From Pirellulales bacterium (lineage in GTDB: Bacteria > Planctomycetota > Planctomycetia > Pirellulales > Pirellulaceae), in contig JAKUOW010000016.1 in assembly GCA_022451045.1 (NCBI GenBank), forward strand, positions 1-41,073: a stretch of 41,073 nucleotides of DNA. The letters are read 5' to 3'. This document shows positions 27,853-36,762 of the stretch, one piece after another. Positions within the stretch are counted from its first letter, which is position 1. Each line of letters begins with the position of its first letter. A model generated the notes under the pieces. The model made no database searches and was not told the origin of the DNA. It saw only the letters and a program-made list of their open reading frames with translations. The position numbers and the translations under genes are program-made.

Positions 27853-29445
27853 ATGATGCGACGGATATCCCTTCTAGTTTTGGCTCTTACGTTTTCGTTT
27901 ACCTTCGGTGCATTAAGTCATGCTCAAGACAGCACGCAAGGATTGATTGAAGCAACTCGCAAGTTGCGAACCAAGTATCTGAACGACCGTTATCGACCTA
28001 CGTGGCACTTTCTGGGGTCAGAAGGTGTTTGTTTCCCATTTGATCCTCAAGGTTGCATTTACTGGAAAGGGAAATACCACGTTTTTTATGCTATTCAGGA
28101 CAAAGGAAAAGGAGCCTGGGGTCACGCGTCGAGTATCGACCTTGTTCATTGGGTGCATCATCCGATTCCACTAACGGTTAACGCGGGCGATCCGGAAGAG
28201 CATGTTTTTGCAGGCGGGTCGCTCATCAGTCTCGATGGTAAGCCAACGATGATTTACCACGGAGTCAATTCGGGGACGTGTATTGCACAGAGTCTAGACG
28301 ATGACCTCATTCGATGGCAAAAATCCTCTAGAAATCCGGTCATTCAGTTACCGAAGGCGGGAGAACCTAATTATGGAAAATACCATGTGTGGGATACCTG
28401 TGGGTGGGTTAAGGACGGTGTGTATTACTCCATCAGTGGAGATCATCCTAATCATGCACCTCCCACAGACGGAGATATTGCCTACCTATTCCGATCAAAA
28501 GACCTGGTGAATTGGGAGTATATGCATCCGTTTTACAAATCGAAACGTGAATGGACACCAGATGACGAAGATTGTTCCTGCCCAGACTTTTTCAAGTTAG
28601 GTGATAAGCATGTGTTGATGTTTATCAGTCATACGCAAGGGACTCAATACTATATTGGCCGATATGAAGACGATCGGTTTTTTCCGGAAAGTCACGGCAA
28701 GATGAACTGGGCGGGTGGCCCTGTATTTGCCAACGATAGCCTAGTTGATGATAAAGGGCGTCGCATCATGTGGGCTTGGGCATGTGAATCGTGGGAACGC
28801 GATACTCAACTTTCAGCTGGTTGGTCGGGTGTTATGACAATGCCTCGCGTCCTTTCCATGTCAAAAGAAGGCACGATGCTGATTAATCCTGCAGAGGAGC
28901 TGCAGCAATTGCGCATGAATCCAGTAGTTAAGGATAAGTTTCCACTCCCAGCAGGGGATGCCATTTCAGTCAACGAGGTTGAAGGTGATTCACTGGAACT
29001 GGAAGTTAATGTGGATATGGCTACTGCCAGTCAGTTCTCAATTTTGGTGCGGTGTTCTCCGGACGGATCTGAACAAACGGTGATTACATATGACAACAAC
29101 GCCGGTGTTATCCGAATAGACACTACTAAATCTAGTCTGCGAGATGACATATTTCAGCCATTTCCTTATCCGCAAGCGGCCTATTTTCCAAAGCAAGTGC
29201 GGCAGTCAAAGGATGTTCGAATCCAAGAGGCTCCATTTGAACTGAATCCCGCAGAAGTCTTAACGCTACGTGTGTTTCTGGATCGCTCGATTCTTGAAGT
29301 GTTCGCCAATGGTCGTCAGTGTGTGACTCAGCGGATTTATCCATCACGCAAGGATAGTAACCGGATTAAGGTGATGAGTGCCGGAGGTGATGTGACGATC
29401 CAGTCTATTCGCGCCTGGGACATGGCACGAGCAAATGCTTTTTAG
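27853..29445 (+). CDS. Exported glycoside hydrolase family 32-like protein
   Basis: 530 aa; FPFDPQGCIYWKGKYHVFYAIQ, WGHASSIDLVHWVHHP, WDTCGWVKDGVYYSISG, CPDFFKLGDKHVLMF, C-terminal beta-sandwich LRVFLDRSILEVFANGRQCVTQRIYPS typical of GH32. Confidence 0.85.
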   Translation: MMRRISLLVLALTFSFTFGALSHAQDSTQGLIEATRKLRTKYLNDRYRPTWHFLGSEGVCFPFDPQGCIYWKGKYHVFYAIQDKGKGAWGHASSIDLVHWVHHPIPLTVNAGDPEEHVFAGGSLISLDGKPTMIYHGVNSGTCIAQSLDDDLIRWQKSSRNPVIQLPKAGEPNYGKYHVWDTCGWVKDGVYYSISGDHPNHAPPTDGDIAYLFRSKDLVNWEYMHPFYKSKREWTPDDEDCSCPDFFKLGDKHVLMFISHTQGTQYYIGRYEDDRFFPESHGKMNWAGGPVFANDSLVDDKGRRIMWAWACESWERDTQLSAGWSGVMTMPRVLSMSKEGTMLINPAEELQQLRMNPVVKDKFPLPAGDAISVNEVEGDSLELEVNVDMATASQFSILVRCSPDGSEQTVITYDNNAGVIRIDTTKSSLRDDIFQPFPYPQAAYFPKQVRQSKDVRIQEAPFELNPAEVLTLRVFLDRSILEVFANGRQCVTQRIYPSRKDSNRIKVMSAGGDVTIQSIRAWDMARANAF

Positions 29446-29492
29446 ACAGCGCATGGCACGATAAAGATCACAGTGCCAGACTCGAGATTAAA

Positions 29493-30443
29493 TCAGATTT
29501 GGGACATTTGTAGTGTTTCTTCGTAGGTCTTTATACCGGCGATTGCACCAACTTGGGTAACACAGCATGCGCCAGTTGCAGAGGCCAGTCCCGCAGCAGC
29601 GTTAAGATCAAGGCCGTTGCATAACCCGGTAATGAGCCCCGCATAGAAGCTATCTCCCGCACCCGTTGTGTCGACTACCCTTCCAGGTGGCGTGACTGGT
29701 GCTACATCGAGCCAATGATTCGCATCAGCACTCAATAAAGCTCCTTTATCCCCAAGCTTGATCCCAAGTAGGGCATTGGGTGCGAAGTTACGGTAGGCGG
29801 AAATCATTTCTTTCGGGTCTGTATATCCGGTTTGAGAGAGTCCTTCTGAATAACTGGGAATGTAGAAATCCAAATAGGGCAGGCAGCGATCCAGTGGCTG
29901 AAGGTTTCCACCGCCACCGGCCGTATCGAGTGCCGTTTTGCATCCGGTTTCCTGAACCTGCTTTAGCACTTCCGGCAGGTCATCCTCCATGTTGGGCATG
30001 AGATGGTAGTATCCGAACAATGCGTATTGAGTTCGTTCAAACAAATCGAGGTGATCCAGTGCCGTGTTCTTGTCGAAACAACGTGATGCACCCGAATGAT
30101 AGATGAACGAATGCTCGGCATCATCACCGACTATCACAGCAGTTGCACTGGTAGCTTCTTGTGGATGAACCAGAACATAACTGGTGTCGAGCCCACCATT
30201 TTCAAACGCTGCCTTTACCAAGTCTGCCCACGGGTCATCGCCAACGTAACCGAACGCTCCGACTCGCAGTCCCAGCCGGGCCATGACCAAACCGCTGTTG
30301 GAGACGATTCCACCCACGCCTGGGCAGATCGGATCGATGCGAACCGTTTCCATTTGTTCCAGTGGCAGACGACGATCCACGGTGCGCATTGGTAGATCGA
30401 CGCATATTTCGCCACAAACCATGCAATCGAATCGATCACTCAT
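29493..30443 (-). CDS. PfkB-family carbohydrate kinase
   Basis: 316 aa; GGIVSNSGLVMARLGLRVGAFGYVGDDPWADLV, VVDTTGAGDSFYAGLITGL (PfkB signature 2). Confidence 0.92.
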   Translation of the reverse strand: MSDRFDCMVCGEICVDLPMRTVDRRLPLEQMETVRIDPICPGVGGIVSNSGLVMARLGLRVGAFGYVGDDPWADLVKAAFENGGLDTSYVLVHPQEATSATAVIVGDDAEHSFIYHSGASRCFDKNTALDHLDLFERTQYALFGYYHLMPNMEDDLPEVLKQVQETGCKTALDTAGGGGNLQPLDRCLPYLDFYIPSYSEGLSQTGYTDPKEMISAYRNFAPNALLGIKLGDKGALLSADANHWLDVAPVTPPGRVVDTTGAGDSFYAGLITGLCNGLDLNAAAGLASATGACCVTQVGAIAGIKTYEETLQMSQI

Positions 30444-30515
30444 TTCGAAACTACCAAAAGCTGATAATATGTTGGAAACGTATGTTGTAAACCTTCATGA
30501 GGAATAAATCGACCG

Positions 30516-31523
30516 ATGGAAAAGTCACTGGACACGAAAATTAAACGAATTCGCGAAGACTCGTCTGTTAAGGACTTTATTCTGGCCGACGCCAAAGACG
30601 GCGATATGGGATTTGGAATCTCTTGTCCCGGACCAAATAAAGGTGATACGAAAGAGCGATTTCCGTTTGATACGCTGGAAAGCTATCGGCAATCCATGCG
30701 GGAAATCACGGAGCAGGGTCTGGTTGACATCATGCTTATGAGTGCCAGTGTCAGTGAGCAACTCACCATTAACGAGCGTATTTTTGAGAATTCTACCGTC
30801 ACGCCTGCTGTACGAGCCAATGACACTACAGATATCTGGCTTGGATTGAGTGCAGACTATACATCTCAGCCATCACAGCCTTTCCGCTCCGCAACAATTG
30901 ATCATATTCAGAGTGGCAAGGTCGATTGTACAGATGAAGAACGTACGCTTGGGGCTGATTTAGGATTGTATTCGGTTACGTTTAATCACGATTCCACATT
31001 GGATAGGGAGTCGTTACAACATTATGGAGAGTTTCGGCTGGAAGCGGAGCGCAAGAACTTTCGCCATTTTCTTGAGGTCTTTGCTCCAAATGCACCCGTT
31101 CGAGAAATTGACGACGTGCCGAGATTTGTCAACGATCATATAGCGCGATGTTTAGGCGGAGTTACCAGTAGTGCCCGTCCTTTATTTCTCAAAATGCCGT
31201 ATTTCGGCCCGGCGGCAATGGAACAACTGGTCGAATATGACCCTAATTTGATTCCAGGCATCCTCGGTGGTTCCTCAGGGACCACACATGATGCATTTCG
31301 AATGTTGTGGGAAGCTAAAAAATACGGTGCTCGCGCAGCGTTATTTGGACGGAAGATCAACTTTGCTGAAAACCAGTTGATGTTCATACGTATGTTGAGA
31401 GCTCTCGCTGACGATGAAATTGAGCCGGAAGAAGCGGTTCGAGATTATCACGGTCAATTGCAATCAGCCGGCATCGCACCTCATAGAAGTTTGGATGACG
31501 ATTTACAACTGACACAGCTTTAG
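30516..31523 (+). CDS. Class I aldolase-like TIM-barrel protein, function unassigned
   Basis: 335 aa; ILADAKDGDMGFGISCPGP, LGADLGLYSVTF, RPLFLKMPYFGPAAMEQLVEYDPNLIPGILGGSSGTTHDAFRMLWEAKKYGARAALFGRKI. Confidence 0.6.
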   Translation: MEKSLDTKIKRIREDSSVKDFILADAKDGDMGFGISCPGPNKGDTKERFPFDTLESYRQSMREITEQGLVDIMLMSASVSEQLTINERIFENSTVTPAVRANDTTDIWLGLSADYTSQPSQPFRSATIDHIQSGKVDCTDEERTLGADLGLYSVTFNHDSTLDRESLQHYGEFRLEAERKNFRHFLEVFAPNAPVREIDDVPRFVNDHIARCLGGVTSSARPLFLKMPYFGPAAMEQLVEYDPNLIPGILGGSSGTTHDAFRMLWEAKKYGARAALFGRKINFAENQLMFIRMLRALADDEIEPEEAVRDYHGQLQSAGIAPHRSLDDDLQLTQL

Positions 31524-31585
31524 TGGATGGTTGGTTGTGATTTGCAATCATCCTAAAGTCTTGTGGATACCCAAGCCAAAGTAGA

Positions 31586-32836
31586 TTGAATCGCAAAGGA
31601 AATGATACCGTGCAGCGCAGCATTTTCTGGATAGTCTTTGCACTTCTAATCCATGGCGGGAGCATCTATGCTCAATCCGTGATTGAAGTGAACATTTCCG
31701 GTCGTGCTCAGCGTATTCATCAGGGGTCATTTGTTTTTGACGGTCATAACGATCTGCCATACACGCTGCGAAAACGAGCATCATCGTCGTTTTCCAATAT
31801 GGATATTGCCGGATCTCAACCTGATATCCATACAGATATTCCTCGTTTGCGAAAAGGCAATGTAGGTGCTCAGTACTGGTCGGTATATGTGCCCGCGTCC
31901 ACGGGATATCGTGGCGAGGCATTGAAGCAGACACTCGAGCAAATTGCAATTGTGCATGACATGATTCAGGTGTATCCGGACACGTTTGCATTAGCTCGCA
32001 ATTACGAGGACATTCTTAATGCCCGCAGGCAAGGCAAGATCGCATCACTTATTGGAGTGGAGGGTGGACACTCGATTGAAAACTCGATGGCGAATCTTCA
32101 TCGACTATTTGACCTGGGTGCCCGCTACATGACCCTTACCCATTCCGATACTTTGATGTGGGCAGATTCCGCAACAGACCAATCCAAACATGACGGCCTG
32201 AATGTATTCGGAGAAGCTGTCGTTAGAGAAATGAATGCGCTGGGGATGATTGTGGATTTGTCCCATGTATCGGAAGCAACCATGCACGATGCATTGGATG
32301 TCAGTGTAGCTCCGGTGATGTTCTCCCATTCTTCTGCTCGAACGGTAGCTGACCACGTTCGTAACGTGCCGGACGCTGTGCTGAAGCGGATGTCGGACAA
32401 TGGTGGAATCGTAATGGTGAATTTCTTTTCCGGGTTTGTTGATCCTAAAGCTGCGCAGATCATGTCCGACATGTTTAACGTGTCGCGTGAATTGCGAAAG
32501 AAGTATGAACTTGATGATGAGTACAACGCAGCGATGGCACGGTGGCGAGCAGCTAACCCGTATCCGCCTGGTACGATTCACGACGTCATCGATCACATCG
32601 ACCACATGGTAAAAATAGCCGGCATCAATCACGTTGGCATCGGATCGGATTATGATGGCGTCTCAAAACTGCCGTTGGGGCTTGAAGATGTTTCTACTTA
32701 CCCGCGTATCACGCAGTTGTTGTTGGAACGCGGCTATTCCAGGCGTGCCATAACCAAGATCCTCAGTGGCAACATGATGCGTGTTATTAAACATGTGGAA
32801 CAGGTAGCTAATCAATCTGAACAACAAAAAAACTAA
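31586..32836 (+). CDS. Exported membrane dipeptidase (peptidase family M19)
   Basis: 416 aa; FVFDGHNDLPYTLR, IGVEGGHSIENSMANLHRLFDLGARYMTLTHSDTLMWADSATD, VDLSHVSEATMHDAL, HVGIGSDYDGV. Confidence 0.95.
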   Translation: MNRKGNDTVQRSIFWIVFALLIHGGSIYAQSVIEVNISGRAQRIHQGSFVFDGHNDLPYTLRKRASSSFSNMDIAGSQPDIHTDIPRLRKGNVGAQYWSVYVPASTGYRGEALKQTLEQIAIVHDMIQVYPDTFALARNYEDILNARRQGKIASLIGVEGGHSIENSMANLHRLFDLGARYMTLTHSDTLMWADSATDQSKHDGLNVFGEAVVREMNALGMIVDLSHVSEATMHDALDVSVAPVMFSHSSARTVADHVRNVPDAVLKRMSDNGGIVMVNFFSGFVDPKAAQIMSDMFNVSRELRKKYELDDEYNAAMARWRAANPYPPGTIHDVIDHIDHMVKIAGINHVGIGSDYDGVSKLPLGLEDVSTYPRITQLLLERGYSRRAITKILSGNMMRVIKHVEQVANQSEQQKN

Positions 32837-32857
32837 CACTCCGGACAGGGAGTTACT

Positions 32858-33838
32858 GTGAAATTAATACAGTGTCTACTAGTATTCGCATTGTCGATTT
32901 GTACAACGGCTCATGGTGTGGCTAGCGAGAGTATTCCAGACTTTGCAATCGTAATTCATGGCGGCGCTGGTAGTGCATCAACAGATTCTGAGTTCATTTC
33001 TGCCAGAGAGCAGGCACTTTCTGCCGCATTGGACAAAGGTGTAGAGATCTTGAAACAAGGCGGCAGCAGTCTTGATGCCGTGGAACAAGTTATCCGTTTA
33101 CTAGAAGATTCGCCGCTTTTTAACGCGGGGCGTGGAGGTGTATTGACCGCCAAAGGTCATAATGAGCTCGACGCATCTATCATGGATGGGAAAACACGAT
33201 CTTGTGGTGCGGTTGGTGGTGTAACGACCGTTAAGAATCCCATTTCGTTGGCGCGTCTTGTTATGACTGAAACGAGACATGTACTTCTGGTGGATCACGG
33301 CGCCGATCAGTTTGCAAAAACGCTCAAGCATCCAAAAATAGAAATCGTGGATCCATCGTATTTCAAGATTCCAGCACAAGTGAAGCGTCTTGAACGTGTA
33401 CGGGAAAAAGAACGACTAAGTGATGCCGAAAAAATGGGAACAGTAGGTTGTGTTGCACTGGATGTTCATGGGAATATCTCCGCCGGTACATCGACTGGCG
33501 GCTTGGTTAATAAGAAGCACGGACGAATCGGAGATTCACCGATAGTTGGAGCCGGTACATATGCAGATAATAAAACATGTGGTGTATCATGTACGGGTGT
33601 GGGTGAGGACTTCATTCGAAATTCAGTTGCTTACGATGTTAGCGCACGTATCAACTATATGAAACAGAATATAGACAAGGCTGTTTCCGAAATTCTGAAT
33701 CGCAAGGACCATCCGGTGCGTGGTGGAATTGTTGGTATCGACCACCGTGGAAACATCACCATGCAATTTAATACTGCCGGAATGTCACGTGCTGCAGCTG
33801 ATTCCAGCGGTTTACGGTTGGTTAAGATTGGTAAGTAG
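32858..33838 (+). CDS. Exported isoaspartyl peptidase/L-asparaginase (T2 Ntn-hydrolase; GTG start)
   Basis: 326 aa; IVIHGGAGS, NAGRGGVLTAKGHNELDASIMDG, GTVGCVALDVHGNISAGTSTGGLVNKKHGRIGDSPIVGAGTYADN. Confidence 0.95.
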   Translation: MKLIQCLLVFALSICTTAHGVASESIPDFAIVIHGGAGSASTDSEFISAREQALSAALDKGVEILKQGGSSLDAVEQVIRLLEDSPLFNAGRGGVLTAKGHNELDASIMDGKTRSCGAVGGVTTVKNPISLARLVMTETRHVLLVDHGADQFAKTLKHPKIEIVDPSYFKIPAQVKRLERVREKERLSDAEKMGTVGCVALDVHGNISAGTSTGGLVNKKHGRIGDSPIVGAGTYADNKTCGVSCTGVGEDFIRNSVAYDVSARINYMKQNIDKAVSEILNRKDHPVRGGIVGIDHRGNITMQFNTAGMSRAAADSSGLRLVKIGK

Positions 33839-33871
33839 CTGCAGCTAGATTTCTAGATACTAAGTTGGAAT

Positions 33872-34723
33872 ATGAATAGATCATCATTTGTAATACCTGC
33901 CATTCTTCTGGGTTTTCTTTTTTTGACTGGATGCTCTCAAACGGAATCCACCAGTGGCGATCCTGCCAAAGTCGAGACCCAGGATGCTCAAGACGCCGGG
34001 GTTTCCGAGGCATCCACTGAAAAATCCCAAGTAAGCACATCGAAAAAAGCTCCATCCAAAGAAGAAATTGTGGAGGCGCATCTCGATGCGATGGGAGGTG
34101 CCGATGCGATCAAGAAGATTGAGTCGATTGTCAGGGTCAGTACCATGGAGTCACAAAGTTTGACAGGTACCGCAAGTGGAACAGTCACTGAAGTATTTGA
34201 CTTTGTTGCTGATCAAGCTCGTATCGATCTCGATTTTGGAGTATACAGTGAATCCAAAGGCTGGCGAAAACAACAGGGATGGAAAAAGACATCTGACGTG
34301 CCATTGAGAGCCCTTTCCGCCGAGGAACTAGCTTACGAGAGGATTGGAATGCCTATCAGTCTCGTTTACACGGTTTTTGATACATTTGGAATTGATGCAT
34401 TCCTTCCTCCTGTTAGAGCCAGGCTGAATGATCAGGATTGCATCAAGCTGAATTTCGTGGGTAGCGAGCTGGATGTGGTCATCAATGATCAGACGAAACT
34501 AATTCAAGCATTCCAGATCCCGGACTTTATGAGAATCACGTTTAGTGATTACCGTGAAATCGAAGGTGTGATGATGGCATACAAGACGAAGATTGAGATC
34601 AAGCCAGGTAACCAAACCCTCATCATTCAACTGGAATCCGTCGAGGTCAACTCAAAGCTAGACGCCGCCAGACTAGAAAAGCCAGGCAGTGAGGATTCAC
34701 CAAAAAACTCACCGGTAGATTAG
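33872..34723 (+). CDS. Lipoprotein of unknown function (LolA/LppX-like fold possible)
   Basis: 283 aa; lipobox FLFLTGCSQ; KEEIVEAHLDAMGGADAIKKIESIVRVSTMES..; MRITFSDYREIEGVMMAYKTKIEIK. Confidence 0.7.
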   Translation: MNRSSFVIPAILLGFLFLTGCSQTESTSGDPAKVETQDAQDAGVSEASTEKSQVSTSKKAPSKEEIVEAHLDAMGGADAIKKIESIVRVSTMESQSLTGTASGTVTEVFDFVADQARIDLDFGVYSESKGWRKQQGWKKTSDVPLRALSAEELAYERIGMPISLVYTVFDTFGIDAFLPPVRARLNDQDCIKLNFVGSELDVVINDQTKLIQAFQIPDFMRITFSDYREIEGVMMAYKTKIEIKPGNQTLIIQLESVEVNSKLDAARLEKPGSEDSPKNSPVD

Positions 34724-34754
34724 CTAGAGCACAAGTATCTATGTGCTATGCAAT

Positions 34755-35747
34755 CTAGTCGAAGATCTTCATCACCTCTTCATCAGATTGCTGAATGAAC
34801 AGGGTGAACCGCTTATAGAATTCCGCGAGTGACAGCCCCATGTGCTTTTTAAAAGCAGCTGACTTTCCGATTCGTGGAATGTCGAAATACCAATTCTTAA
34901 GTACAGCTACTTCATCCACATTTTGCTCGTGAATCAGGTACGCTGTCGCCCAGGCCCCCATCATGTAGTACACCTGCGGAAACTCACCACTGTCCCAATA
35001 CGATTCGTTATCGAGTTGCCAGTCCTTCGTTTGTTCTAAAAAATCATTTATTCCGGGTCGACCGATATTCCCACCGGATTTCCTTAGGTCATGCATATAT
35101 GCTTTGAAGTCGACAAGTCCCAGATTGTCCATGAATTTAGCTGAGCTGTAGGAGGCCATTCCTTCGGCCATCCAGGAGTTTATGTGCTTATCAGAACTTC
35201 GTTCTTGTTTTGTATCGCAGTGTGCCATTTGAAACACGTGGTGGTACTCGTGCAGTGCACCCCAGGTGTTTTCAATCGGATTGTTTTCACGTTCAGTGGC
35301 GTTGGTCGTTACGTCTTCATATAACACCGGCGGATCCTGCGTCCAAGTAAGGCCGCCTTCCGCCTTACCTTCCAAAACCGCCTTTATTTCCCGCGTTACA
35401 TTTGGCCTGCTCAAAAACTCCTTAATTTGCAGTTCAGCAGGTGTTCTTAAGTCGCGATTGACTCGGCTAATTGCACGTTGGCGGAAGATCTTGCGGACGC
35501 TTTCTTCACTGCCCGGGCCAAGCAGATAGACATAATAAGGCCCATAGTTTCCAAAGTAGTCAATCGCATACCGTAATCCTCGTTGATAGTTTTCAACCAG
35601 AGAACCATCTTTATTCAGTCCGTCGGTGACAAGAATCACAGGCGCGATTGTTGTGGTTCGTTTCTGTTTCTCTTTTGATTCTTCGGTATGTGCTGATTCA
35701 ATAAAACTGCATGTAAGACATAAACAGAGGATCAGTAAAAATCTCAT
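34755..35747 (-). CDS. Exported putative zinc-metalloprotease-like protein (HEYHH gluzincin-type motif)
   Basis: MRFLLILCLCLTCSFIESAHT signal; WGALHEYHHVFQMAH followed by WMAEGMASYSSAKFMDNLG (HExxH plus downstream Glu). Confidence 0.6.
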   Translation of the reverse strand: MRFLLILCLCLTCSFIESAHTEESKEKQKRTTTIAPVILVTDGLNKDGSLVENYQRGLRYAIDYFGNYGPYYVYLLGPGSEESVRKIFRQRAISRVNRDLRTPAELQIKEFLSRPNVTREIKAVLEGKAEGGLTWTQDPPVLYEDVTTNATERENNPIENTWGALHEYHHVFQMAHCDTKQERSSDKHINSWMAEGMASYSSAKFMDNLGLVDFKAYMHDLRKSGGNIGRPGINDFLEQTKDWQLDNESYWDSGEFPQVYYMMGAWATAYLIHEQNVDEVAVLKNWYFDIPRIGKSAAFKKHMGLSLAEFYKRFTLFIQQSDEEVMKIFD

Positions 35748-35942
35748 ATTCCGAATCTGGTAAAGTGAATCTAAATTAGGCATTGGCTTATTTTATATGT
35801 CTGTACTCAATGAGAGGATCACCTTCATCGAGAAGATGCCCCACGGTTTGATCGCCGAAATATTTAATTCCAGCTTCCGGAATTCCATGATAAATCATTT
35901 GCTAACCTTGGATTCTGTAAGTCTTGCTGCCTTAAATATTAC

Positions 35943-36578
35943 TTGAAAGAGGTCGACATGAAGTATTTGCAAACCACGCGCAGAAATCTGGATAACCGTA
36001 TCCTTCTGTATCTCTTATTTTGTGTGATTTCTACGGTAACAGCATGCAAAAAACAGGATGCGCAGCAGTTAAGCGCTCCAGCACATCCGTCTGAATCATC
36101 GCAGCATCAAGCAGATATGGAAACGAGCTCAAGTGAAGATGCGAAGGAAGTGGATGTGGTTGAAACCTATACTGGCATCTGCTTGATGGAATCAAGCGAC
36201 CCAGAGGATCCAAGCGAGATTGCGAAACAATTCATCATCTACAATCAATCAGATTTTGAGGGATTTATTAATTCTATTCCGGAAAGCCTACCATCAAGGA
36301 CCAATCCACCTCCAAAGAACGATGACAAGCTTCTTGCAAAACCAAAGTTAGACTTCGAAAAGAACATAGCGATTGTATTACTAAATCCAGACACAGTATC
36401 TTCAATACCAGAAGTACTCTCTATCAGTGAAGATGCCGAGACAAGGTGGATTGAAGTGGAATACCCTGCCAAGCCGATAGGTGAATCATTTCCTTATGGC
36501 ACGGGTACATACAGAATTGCCATTATTCCTTTTTCTGGCGAAAAGAAGAAAACTTATTTCGACATTGATGCTGATTGA
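35943..36578 (+). CDS. Lipoprotein of unknown function
   Basis: 211 aa; LLYLLFCVISTVTACKKQ lipobox; no recognised domain. Confidence 0.55.
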   Translation: MKEVDMKYLQTTRRNLDNRILLYLLFCVISTVTACKKQDAQQLSAPAHPSESSQHQADMETSSSEDAKEVDVVETYTGICLMESSDPEDPSEIAKQFIIYNQSDFEGFINSIPESLPSRTNPPPKNDDKLLAKPKLDFEKNIAIVLLNPDTVSSIPEVLSISEDAETRWIEVEYPAKPIGESFPYGTGTYRIAIIPFSGEKKKTYFDIDAD

Positions 36579-36690
36579 AATACGACTTTTAAGCTACGGC
36601 AGTGCAATGGCCATACGGTTTGCGTTTTCTTGAGTCGAACTATCTTCAACGGTTGATTCTTAACATTCTATAAAGGTCAGACCCTGGATT

Positions 36691-36750
36691 CTGGTGTGCG
36701 GAACTGGCAGATAGACCAGATTTAGGTTCTACGTGATATGAACTGGTCTT
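36691..36750 (+). pseudogene. Decayed tRNA-Leu-like fragment (UAG-type anticodon context)
   Basis: ctggtgtgcggaactggcagatagaccagatttaggttctacgtgatatg resembles the tRNA-Leu 5' acceptor/D-arm/anticodon arm (compare gcgggtgtggcggaactggcagacgcgatagattcaggttctgtgtcgtatg at 38382). No intact 3' half. Confidence 0.5.
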
Positions 36751-36762
36751 CGAAACGCTGAC

